Positions 36,129-42,613 of a stretch of DNA of 64,000 bases are shown here, piece after piece. The translations under genes were made by a program, and so were the position numbers. Each line of letters starts with the position of its first letter. Position 1 is the first letter of the stretch. The notes beneath the pieces were generated by a model that was not told the origin of the DNA, did no database searches, and saw only the letters and a program-made list of their open reading frames with translations. This DNA comes from Shewanella piezotolerans WP3. Its GTDB lineage: Bacteria; Pseudomonadota; Gammaproteobacteria; Enterobacterales; Shewanellaceae. Location: contig NC_011566.1 in the NCBI RefSeq assembly GCF_000014885.1, forward strand, positions 1,922,001 to 1,986,000. The letters are read 5' to 3'.

Positions 36129-36157
36129 AAAGCTCCGTTTTAACGGGGCTTTTTTTG
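36129..36157 (+). terminator. Terminator of the DapA-family gene
   Basis: AGCTCCGTT and AACGGGGCT form a stem (one G-T pair) followed by seven T. It lies 22 bp past the stop. Confidence 0.82.
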
Positions 36158-36321
36158 TGTCTGCCTTCGGATAGGCACTAGGTTTTTAGCTCATGAAACA
36201 AAAGACAGCCATTGTTAATGACCTTGGTGAATCTTTATTTAGAGGCTTATTATATGATTTTACGGGCAAATATGTGACTTGCATGGCTAGCATGTCCTGA
36301 CATTGTTGAACTTCCAACTAC

Positions 36322-36516
36322 CTAAGACTTCTCAATATTGAATCCGTCTAGAATAAGCTTGAGCTCCCTTTGTTGACTGTGCCACATCGGTACTCCAGCA
36401 CTAGAGGCGAACCTCTGGCTTTGTTCAGAACAAAATTCAGCCAAATAAAGAACACCATTAGGCTTTAATACTCGACGAAGTTCTATCAATATATGCTTGC
36501 GAACATCTTGACTCGG
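36322..36516 (-). pseudogene. C-terminal fragment of a class I SAM-dependent methyltransferase
   Basis: Read on the minus strand, this stretch is open to a TAG at 36322-36324 and encodes HILIELRRVLKPNGVLYLAE followed by about 40 more residues. The RVLKPNGVLYLAEF segment is the motif III-post III strand of Rossmann methyltransferases. The N-terminal SAM-binding half is missing, and the 5' boundary coincides with the repeat at 36511. It is a truncated cassette or relic gene. Confidence 0.7.
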
Positions 36517-36565
36517 GGCAGTCCAGGCTTAGGTGAAATTTGTCCATAAGACTCGGGGCAGTCCA
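36511..36565. repeat. Directly repeated 15-mer resembling an IS3-type end
   Basis: ACTCGGGGCAGTCCA occurs at 36511-36525 and again at 36551-36565, 40 bp apart in the same orientation. Its complement begins TGGACTGCCCC, like IS3-family termini. No transposase is nearby, so these may be solo relics. The following 36566-36811 holds no gene that I can support. Confidence 0.5.
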
Positions 36566-36811
36566 CTTGAATAGTGCCATCTTAGGGTTAACCGATAAAT
36601 GTCTAGTGCCCCTGATATTTTAAAGGATTGAAAAGCGTCAGGCAGCGATAAGATCGCGCTAAGAGAGCCTCTATATGTGTTTGCTGTAAACGATGATTTG
36701 ACAGCTAACTGACAGACGAAGTAGATGAATTTGTTGATTGGTTTTAATTTGACTGCAAAAGCAGCCAAATAAGTTAGGCTCGCCTATTGACCAGCAGGAG
36801 GCTCATATGTG

Positions 36812-37240
36812 TTATAAGGATTTATCCACCCAATTCAACACTCGTTTAACGGGTTTTGTACACGCGCCAAACTCACCAACAGGCGCCGATAGCACTGAAA
36901 ATTTAATTACTTTACCAGAAGATAAAACGCTGACTGTAGTTTTACTTGACCAACAAGTTTCCGAATGTTCACTATGGAATTCACTACATTTAAATTTATA
37001 CTTAGCAATATTTAATATCTTCACCTTACTTCCAGATGGTATATAAATGGATTTAGTCTTGGTGTTTTTTATAAATCCAGCATGATAAACTCCATCGTTT
37101 TCCCAGCCTTGTCTAAGATAAATATTTATATTAGTAAAATGTTCTGTTCCGAGAACTCCTCTGTATTCATGGCATGTATTTTCACTTGCCATTGCAATGC
37201 AAGAAAATGCATAAATACTAGCAACTAAAAACTTAACCAT
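36812..37240 (-). CDS. Small secreted protein of unknown function (cassette gene)
   Basis: The protein has 142 residues from the ATG at 37240, chosen because AAGG lies six bases upstream. A signal peptide MVKFLVASIYAFSCIAMA is followed by a mature domain with four Cys (TCHEYRGV, FKCSEFH, ETCWSS, GACTKP), probably two disulphides. I recognise no family. Its stop codon lies within a GTTATAA arm at 36811-36817, as expected if it ends in an attC, though the other arm is not clear. The upstream side is interrupted by the IS1111 element beginning at 37254. Confidence 0.6.
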   Translation of the reverse strand: MVKFLVASIYAFSCIAMASENTCHEYRGVLGTEHFTNINIYLRQGWENDGVYHAGFIKNTKTKSIYIPSGSKVKILNIAKYKFKCSEFHSEHSETCWSSKTTVSVLSSGKVIKFSVLSAPVGEFGACTKPVKRVLNWVDKSL

Positions 37241-37358
37241 GCGACACCTTATAGACATAATGACTCCCCACTAAAGGTGCTGATCTCCAATCAATCGTGG
37301 GTTAGCTGAAAGCCAGAGCCAGAATAGTTTTGTTAAAGAAACTAAATCGGAGATCAGC

Positions 37359-38513
37359 ATGAATAAACATAACATACTTTTTATTGGCCTTGATACACAT
37401 AAAGAATTTGTAGAAATTGCTTATATTGAAGATCAAAGAGGAGCGCAAGCGGTTCATTTTGGACGAGTTTCAAGTGCGAAAGCCTCTATCACTAGACTGG
37501 CTAGGCAGTTTCAATCTAAGTACCCAGAAGCAACCTTACACTTTGTGTATGAGGCTGGCCCCTGCGGTTACTGGATCTACCGATTGCTTACCAGCCTAGG
37601 TCACTGTTGCTATGTTATAGCCCCTTCACTTATTCCCAAAAAACCTGGTGAGAAAATTAAAACCGATAAACGTGATGCGCTTAAATTAGCAAGGCTGCTT
37701 AAGTCGGAAGATCTTACCGCGATTTATGTTCCAGAGCCTGAAGATGAAGCTATCCGCGATTTATCTCGTGCTCGTGAGACCGCGATGAAAGATTTAAAAG
37801 ACGCTAAATACCAGCTTAAAGCGCTTCAGCTAAGAAACAATATTAACTACAGAGGCACTGCTAACTGGTCGCTAAAGCACTTACGCTGGCTGACTGAACT
37901 GATATTGCCGCACCCGAGTCAACAGATTGTCTTGCAAGAATACTTACAAACCATTTCAGAGCGGATCGCGAGGCTAAAACGGCTAGACAATGAACTTGAG
38001 CATCACGTTAAAAAGTGGCGTTAATATCCGGTCATCAAAGCCATACAAGCATTACGTGGAGTGAGGTTACTGGTTGCTGCAGGTGTCATTGCTGAGTTGG
38101 GAGACTTAACTCGCTTTGATCATCCCCGAAAACTAATGAGTTATGTAGGCCTAGTTCCATCGGAACACTCAAGTGGTGGAAAGCGGCATGTGGGTGCGAT
38201 AACGAAATGCGGCAATGGTCGAGCAAGACGGCTATTAGTCGAAGGGGCTCACTCCTATCGCTACCCCGCTAAGATCTCAACCGAGATGCAAATAAGACAA
38301 GAAGGTTTACCGAAAGAAATCATTGATATTGCATGGCAAGCGCAGCTTAGGCTTTGTCGTCGATACCAAAAACTCATGTACAAAGGTAAACATAACAACG
38401 TAGTCGTGACAGCCATAGCCAGAGAAATGATTGCTTATATTTGGGCGATTTCACGAGAGGTGGTACTGACAAAAGTTAACCCTAAACTACGGTTGTCGAG
38501 AGTACCTGCATGA
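37359..38513 (+). pseudogene. IS110-family transposase with an in-frame stop codon
   Basis: Two frames, 37359-38024 and from 38025 on, lie in the same phase and are separated only by a TAA at 38022-38024. Together they give a normal-length IS1111 transposase of about 384 codons. The N-terminal RuvC-like DEDD domain shows GLDTHKE, YEAGPCGYW and KTDKRDALKLARLL. The C-terminal Tnp domain shows YVGLVPSEHSSGGKRHVGAI with the nucleophilic Ser in SSGGK. The stop falls in the coiled-coil linker between the two domains. Unless suppressed, it inactivates this copy. Its readout as two polypeptides is possible but unsupported. Confidence 0.85.
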
Positions 38514-38553
38514 TAAACGATTTTGAGCTAATACAGTGGGTCAAGCATCGGAT

Positions 38554-38637
38554 GTGACACGATCACCGAGGGCGTTAGGATGGCAATACGGTTAACTCTG
38601 TATTGAACCACGAACATAGACTGAAGACAGGTGTCAC
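38554..38637 (+). ncRNA. Candidate bridge/seeker RNA of IS1111 element 1
   Basis: It lies in the non-coding 3' region, the place where IS1111-group elements encode their guide RNA. GTGACAC (38554-38560) pairs with GTGTCAC (38631-38637). Inside, AATAC/GTATT forms a hairpin and leaves an internal loop. One strand of that loop holds AGGGCGTTA (38569-38577), which can pair over 9 bases with the attC target TAACGCCCT at the insertion point. The other strand holds ATAGAC (38616-38621), identical to the left junction. The RNA ends and promoter are not known. Confidence 0.55.
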
Positions 38638-38837
38638 GACGCCATAATTAATAACAAAAGGTAAGGTAGGCGCTGCTTATTGAAAGATAAGTAATCCACG
38701 GATATCAGCATGACAACCGACGAAATTACTTGCTTCATCGACTGTGTTAGCTCAATCCAATTTAGTCAAAAGAGCAAAAGCAGGCTTAAATATTTAGGCC
38801 GAAATAGTGATGTTCTGCTTGACGTGGGGAGTCATAC

Positions 38838-38933
38838 CAACGCCCTAATAATGGACAAATAATAGTTGGTTAAAATAAGCGACGCAGGAGCAAAACCAAC
38901 TGTTATTTGTCCAGCTTGAGTGGCTTGTATGGA
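38838..38933. repeat. attC site interrupted by IS1111 element 1
   Basis: After the IS end, AACGCCCTAATAATGGACAA begins an imperfect palindrome. AATAGTTGGTT faces AACCAACTGTT around GCGACGCAGGAGC, and GGACAAAT faces ATTTGTCC. The right arm, GGCTTGTATGG, seems to lack one T of the usual GTTAT. It is nearly the same as the site at 42522-42613. Confidence 0.8.
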
Positions 38934-38979
38934 TAATAAACCCACCTAATTACACTTAATTCCCAGTTTCGGGTAATGT

Positions 38980-39120
38980 GAGACCCAGGCTTTAGCTGCA
39001 ACTAAAGCTTTCATTTGTCGTAGTTCGATTGAATGATGGATCCTCTATCGAGAGACCGATAACAAGAAAGAACGCGACAAACGACTCCAAGCAAAATACT
39101 CGAATAGTCTACTGGGTCTC
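38980..39120 (+). ncRNA. Candidate bridge RNA of the IS110-group element
   Basis: GAGACCCAG (38980-38988) is complementary to CTGGGTCTC (39112-39120), closing a 141-nt region directly 5' of the transposase, where IS110-group bridge RNAs are encoded. Inside are a hairpin, GCTTTAG...CTAAAGC, and a second stem, TTTGTCG...CGACAAA, enclosing a loop. The target guides cannot be assigned without the empty site. Confidence 0.4.
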
Positions 39121-39153
39121 GAACCCGCATTTGCAAGCAAGAGTTAGCTTATT

Positions 39154-40104
39154 ATGAAATCAAAAACTAATCAAAACATTAACGTTGGTGTCGATACTGG
39201 TAAGTACCAACTCGACATTTATATTCGACCACTAGATATCTATTTCACCGTTTCTAACGATGAAAAAGGGATTAAAGAAGCAGTGCGCCTCATTAAAAAG
39301 TACCATCCTGAGCGTATTGTCATTGAAGCGACAGGACGTCTTGAGATGCCCTTTATCATGGCTTGTGCTAACGCCAATTTACCCTTCGTGATAGCCAATC
39401 CGGTTCACATTAAACGCTTTGCTGGAGCAATAGGCCAACGCGCTAAAACAGATAAGCTAGACGCACAGCTGATAGCTCATTACAGTGAAGCGATTAAACC
39501 TAGGCTATCAACGCTAAAGCCTGATGTCATGCAGGCTATGAGCGATCTCGTAGGAAGGCGGAGCCAGCTTTTGGTCATGCAAACGATGGAAAAGAATCGG
39601 CTTCAAATTCTCCCTCAAGAGCTTGCAATGACGATCAAGCCAATCTTAACGGTCTTCAAAAATCAGATAACGAAGATAGAAGATAAAATCGTTAAACTCA
39701 TCGAATCGAACGCTGACTATCAAGCTAAAAACCTTATCCTGCAAAGCATGAAAGGAATAGGTAAAATTGCCGCAGCATCCATTATCAGTAACCTACCAGA
39801 GCTTGGCTATATTAATAACAAAGAAGCCAGTTCGTTGGTTGGTGTAGCACCGATGAATAAAGAAAGTGGACGCTTTAAAGGCCATAGAAAAATCCAGGGA
39901 GGGCGACATCAAGTTAGAACCGTTTTGTACATGGCAATGATGTCAGCAATACAATCCAACCCCGTTTTTAAAGAGACTTATCAGCGACTCGTTGCCGCAG
40001 GAAAACCTAAGAAAGTCGCGATTATTGCATGCGTAAGAAAGATGGTTGTGATCCTAAATTCGATGCTAAGAGATGGTGTTTTGTGGGAAGCGCCAAAAGC
40101 TTAA
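39154..40104 (+). CDS. IS110-family transposase (IS110 group)
   Basis: The 316-residue protein is intact. The RuvC-like DEDD acids are in GVDTGKYQLDI, VIEATGRLEMPF and RAKTDKLDAQLIAHY. The C-terminal Tnp domain has MKGIGKIAAASIISNLPELG and the Ser in APMNKESGRFKGHRK. It is shorter and only distantly similar to the two IS1111-type transposases in the same array. Together with a guide RNA it would recombine a circular intermediate into a short target. It lies directly downstream of the candidate RNA region and looks functional. Confidence 0.9.
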   Translation: MKSKTNQNINVGVDTGKYQLDIYIRPLDIYFTVSNDEKGIKEAVRLIKKYHPERIVIEATGRLEMPFIMACANANLPFVIANPVHIKRFAGAIGQRAKTDKLDAQLIAHYSEAIKPRLSTLKPDVMQAMSDLVGRRSQLLVMQTMEKNRLQILPQELAMTIKPILTVFKNQITKIEDKIVKLIESNADYQAKNLILQSMKGIGKIAAASIISNLPELGYINNKEASSLVGVAPMNKESGRFKGHRKIQGGRHQVRTVLYMAMMSAIQSNPVFKETYQRLVAAGKPKKVAIIACVRKMVVILNSMLRDGVLWEAPKA

Positions 40105-40132
40105 AACTAGCTATTGACGCCATAGTCTCTTG

Positions 40133-40570
40133 TTAGTTGCCGACTACACCAAACTTGTTTAGATAGTCATCTAAGTTAGGTGATAGATCTATACGTTGAA
40201 CGATATTGTTACGTAAGAAGAATACTAGTTCTTGAGATGAATCTACATACTCTTTAAATATACCGTCATTTATTTCTAAAACTAAACTTGGAAAGTTATT
40301 TAGTAGCTCAGCCTCATTAAGCCCAATTAGCGTAATATTATTGAGTTGAACCGTTTCAGAGGTAATAGATATTTCCCATAACCTAAACTCTAAATCAGGA
40401 TCGAAATATAACTTCAGTCCTTTTGACTTGAACTCCCAAGTTTCAGAACTAACACCGTCTTGTCCTAACTCATTTTCAACTAAATCAGGCTCACCAAATA
40501 GTATGCTCGCTTTTTCTTTGGTGTCACCAAATTCAATATTCTTCAATCCGACTAATGGCACAATATTCAT
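40133..40570 (-). CDS. Cassette-encoded cytosolic protein of unknown function
   Basis: The 145-residue acidic protein has no signal peptide or membrane segment. It begins MNIVPLVGLKNIEFGDTKEK, then ASILFGEPDLVENELGQDGV, GLKLYFDPDLEFRLWEISIT and LIGLNEAELLNNFPSLVLEI. The alternating strand pattern and the FGDTKEKASILFGEP opening resemble small immunity-type or SmpA-like alpha/beta folds, but I cannot name a family. Its ATG lies six bases from the attC arm at 40577, the typical start of an integron cassette. Its 3' side has been invaded by the IS110-group element. Confidence 0.65.
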   Translation of the reverse strand: MNIVPLVGLKNIEFGDTKEKASILFGEPDLVENELGQDGVSSETWEFKSKGLKLYFDPDLEFRLWEISITSETVQLNNITLIGLNEAELLNNFPSLVLEINDGIFKEYVDSSQELVFFLRNNIVQRIDLSPNLDDYLNKFGVVGN

Positions 40571-40576
40571 AAGGCA

Positions 40577-40677
40577 ACTAACGCCGCCAACAACCGTGAA
40601 GTAGTTGGCGCGATTTGTTGCGACTTTTGCAAGAAACGCGACAACTGACGGAGTCGGCTTGCTTGGCCTTGTTATGT
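40577..40677. repeat. attC site
   Basis: The left arm is ACTAACGCCGCC and the right arm is GGCCTTGTTATGT, 101 bp overall. The inner arms, CGCCAACAACCGTGAAGTAG against the GTTGGCG and CGCGACAAC words, form an imperfect palindrome. It sits exactly between the stop at 40685 and the next ATG at 40570. Confidence 0.8.
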
Positions 40678-40684
40678 AAAAACA

Positions 40685-41050
40685 CTAATCGTTAATATGA
40701 TTATATCCCTTATGTATTATCGAAAATGTGTTGTCAATTTCCCAAAAACACTCTGCATCTATACTAGGGCATCGAAGTCTAACTTTGTAATGAGTGTACC
40801 CATTATGATGGCATCCTGCAGAAACTAAAAAGACCCCGTCCCCATCACGTTCAATCTTACACACAGTTTGTTTTTTTAAGCGTCCAGCATACATCCCACT
40901 ATGATATTGTGGGAATCCTTGCTCAAATTGACTCACTATAGCTTTTACTGCTTTTTCGCTAACACCTTCCCCCACCTCAAGCTGAACTTCTGAATACACT
41001 AGTGGGCTGTAAAACAGGAAGAAACTCAAAAAATAATATAGAATTTTCAC
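40685..41050 (-). CDS. Small secreted cassette-encoded protein of unknown function
   Basis: The 121-residue protein has a clear signal peptide (MKILYYFLSFFLFYSPLVYS). The mature part is about 100 residues with four Cys (TVCKIERD, SAGCHHNGY, RLRCPSI, AECFWEID), probably two disulphides. It begins EVQLEVGEGVSEKAVKAIVS. No family is recognised. It ends 8 bp before an attC arm and is preceded by the attC split by IS1111 element 2, so it is a complete cassette. Several cassettes in this array share the small, exported, Cys-containing character. Confidence 0.65.
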   Translation of the reverse strand: MKILYYFLSFFLFYSPLVYSEVQLEVGEGVSEKAVKAIVSQFEQGFPQYHSGMYAGRLKKQTVCKIERDGDGVFLVSAGCHHNGYTHYKVRLRCPSIDAECFWEIDNTFSIIHKGYNHIND

Positions 41051-41207
41051 AATAATTTACTCACATAGAGTAATGGCCAAATGGCGGTAATAAATTCACT
41101 CAAACTGTTCCATCCTTAGAGGTATAACGAATGATATGGACTCCCCTTACCAATTGGCCACTATGTGCCATATTGAAAGTGCAAACATTCAATCAAGGAG
41201 AGTCCAT

Positions 41208-42236
41208 ATGTCCTTAATTAAAGCAATTGGCATCGATTTAGCCAAATTAGTTTTTAGTATTCATGGTGTTGACGAATACGGTAAAACTAAACTAAAGCAA
41301 ACAGTTAAAAGAAACAAGCTGTTAGAAAAAATCGCTAACATTCCACCCTGTATTATCGGGATGGAAGCTTGCTCTGGCGCTCACTACTGGGCAAGAGAGT
41401 TTACAAAATACGGCCACGACGTACGTATCATGGCATCTAAATTCGTTATTCCTTATCGCCAAAGTGAAAAGAATGACGCCAATGATGCTGAAGCCATTTG
41501 TGAGGCAGTGACTAGACCAAAAACACGCTTTGTTTGTATTAAAAGCGAAGAGCAACAAGCCGTTTTATGCCTACACCGCATTCGACAAGGCCAAATCAAA
41601 GACCGTACGGCGATGATAAACCGATTACGTGGCTTACTATCCGAGTTTGGTATTATTATGCCTAAAGGTCGTTATCCTGCTCAAAAGCATATTGTTGAAA
41701 TTCTCGAGGATGCTGAGAACGGTTTGCCTGATTTAGCCCGCGAACTACTCCATGATTTATGGCTGAGCATAAAACAACAAAACCAAGACATATTAAAGTC
41801 TGACCGAAAGCTCTATGCCCTTGCTAACCAGATGAAAGACGCTAAGCGGTTAATGACCATACCAGGTATTGGCGAAGTTACCGCAACAGCAGTAGTCGCG
41901 ACAGTCAGTGATGCAAAACACTTCTCAACTAGCCGCCAATTTGCAGCTTGGATAGGTTTGGTGCCGAAGCAGTATTCCACTGGCGGAAAGCCAACACTAG
42001 GTCGAATAAGTAAACGCGGTGAGAAGCATATCCGCACCTCGCTAATCCATGGTGCTCGCGCTGTCATCGCAAACTGTGCCAATAAAATAGATAGAACTAG
42101 TTTATGGATTAAAGCCCTTATCGAGCGAAGAGGTTTCAAAAGAGCTGTCATTGCTTTGGCAGCTAAAAATGCACGGCTAATTTGGTCATTATTGCAATCA
42201 GGACAAGAGTACCAAGTTAACTATGTAAAAACGTAA
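41208..42236 (+). CDS. IS1111-type transposase (IS110 family)
   Basis: The protein has 342 residues from the ATG at 41208 (AAGGAG seven bases upstream). A longer reading from 41136 would start inside the inverted repeat and is rejected. The DEDD acids are in AIGIDLAKLVFSIHG, IIGMEACSGAHYWAREF and SEKNDANDAEAICEAV. The Tnp domain carries AWIGLVPKQYSTGGKPTLGR with the nucleophile Ser in STGGK. It appears fully functional and is the likely source of activity for the broken copies at 34674 and, if compatible, 37254. Confidence 0.93.
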   Translation: MSLIKAIGIDLAKLVFSIHGVDEYGKTKLKQTVKRNKLLEKIANIPPCIIGMEACSGAHYWAREFTKYGHDVRIMASKFVIPYRQSEKNDANDAEAICEAVTRPKTRFVCIKSEEQQAVLCLHRIRQGQIKDRTAMINRLRGLLSEFGIIMPKGRYPAQKHIVEILEDAENGLPDLARELLHDLWLSIKQQNQDILKSDRKLYALANQMKDAKRLMTIPGIGEVTATAVVATVSDAKHFSTSRQFAAWIGLVPKQYSTGGKPTLGRISKRGEKHIRTSLIHGARAVIANCANKIDRTSLWIKALIERRGFKRAVIALAAKNARLIWSLLQSGQEYQVNYVKT

Positions 42237-42300
42237 AAAGGATTAACCCAAACGGTTAACCCCACCGAGTCGACGCATTAGCAATTGACGATAACACGGT

Positions 42301-42440
42301 CAGACCGAGAGCGATAGAATCTGGTTAGTTGGGAAGTACATCTTTCTTGAAAGAGAAAGTAATACTGTTTAACGAATGAGATCTTTGCTCAAGCGCAAAT
42401 CATCAGGGCGATAGCCAAAAGCTGTTTAGGCAGCAAGCTA
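42301..42440 (+). ncRNA. Candidate bridge/seeker RNA region of IS1111 element 2
   Basis: It occupies the same place as the element 1 RNA. It has the parallel word order CCGAGAGCGATAG (42305-42317) then GGTTAGTT, against CCGAGGGCGTTAG then GGTTAACT in element 1. AGGGCGATA at 42405-42413 matches the attC complement at 8 of 9 bases. TAACGAATGA at 42370-42379 is identical over 10 bases to the left junction at 41126-41135. A CTTTCTTGAAAG hairpin lies between. The boundaries are guesses. Confidence 0.45.
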
Positions 42441-42521
42441 ATCAAACGCCGAATGTAGAGCTGCTGTCAGATCCACTGTTTTTGTGTGATTACTATTGCT
42501 TGACAAAGGGGAGTCCATGTA

Positions 42522-42613
42522 GCCCTAATAATGGGCAAATAATTGTTGGCTAAAATAAGCGACGAAGGAGCACAAGCCAAGCATTTTGCGTCCTTTTGAG
42601 TAACTTGTTAAAT
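42522..42613. repeat. attC site interrupted by IS1111 element 2
   Basis: GCCCTAATAATGGGC opens it, and the inner arms TTGTTGGCTAAA and AAGCCAAGCA follow around GCGACGAAGGAGC. The right arm TTGTTAAAT at 42605-42613 overlaps the stop codon of the DUF3644 gene. The missing left arm TATAAC lies at 41123-41128, before the IS. Confidence 0.82.

Larger units (their letters stand above)
37254..38838 (+). mobile_element. IS1111-type (IS110 family) element 1, inserted in an attC
   Basis: Subterminal inverted repeats ATGACTCCCCAC (37260) and GTGGGGAGTCAT (ending 38835) are offset 6 and 3 bp from the inferred ends, as in the IS1111 group. Joining the flanks TATA and ACGCCC rebuilds an attC arm TATAACGCCC. 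It carries one transposase broken by a stop and a 310-bp non-coding 3' region. It generates no clear target duplication. Confidence 0.85.
38970..40125 (+). mobile_element. IS110-group element (ends approximate)
   Basis: This is one transposase gene with a structured 5' non-coding region and almost no 3' region, the layout of the IS110 group as opposed to IS1111. No terminal inverted repeats are seen, as expected, so the ends are estimates. It sits between the 3' end of the cassette gene at 40133 and that cassette's attC at 38838-38933. Confidence 0.7.
41129..42521 (+). mobile_element. IS1111-type (IS110 family) element 2, intact, inserted in an attC
   Basis: Inverted repeats ATGGACTCCCCTT (41136) and AAGGGGAGTCCAT (ending 42518) are offset 7 and 3 bp from the ends. 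Joining the flanks TATAAC and GCCC rebuilds TATAACGCCC, the same arm as used by element 1, and the two elements have the same orientation. It has an intact transposase and a 285-bp 3' non-coding region. Confidence 0.88.

Noticed and set aside
36529..36768. 79-codon minus-strand frame between the methyltransferase fragment and the next gene
   Set aside because: It starts in one copy of the IS3-like word, has no recognisable domain and no ribosome site.
36807..37046. A 79-codon plus-strand frame beginning MCYKDLSTQFN
   Set aside because: It is the antisense shadow of the signal-peptide-bearing minus-strand gene at 36812-37240, which has a good ribosome site.
39112..39135. A tRNA-like T-arm look (GGGTCTCGAACCC) before the IS110 transposase
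   Set aside because: No acceptor, D or anticodon arm can be assembled around it. The stem pairs instead with 38980-38988.
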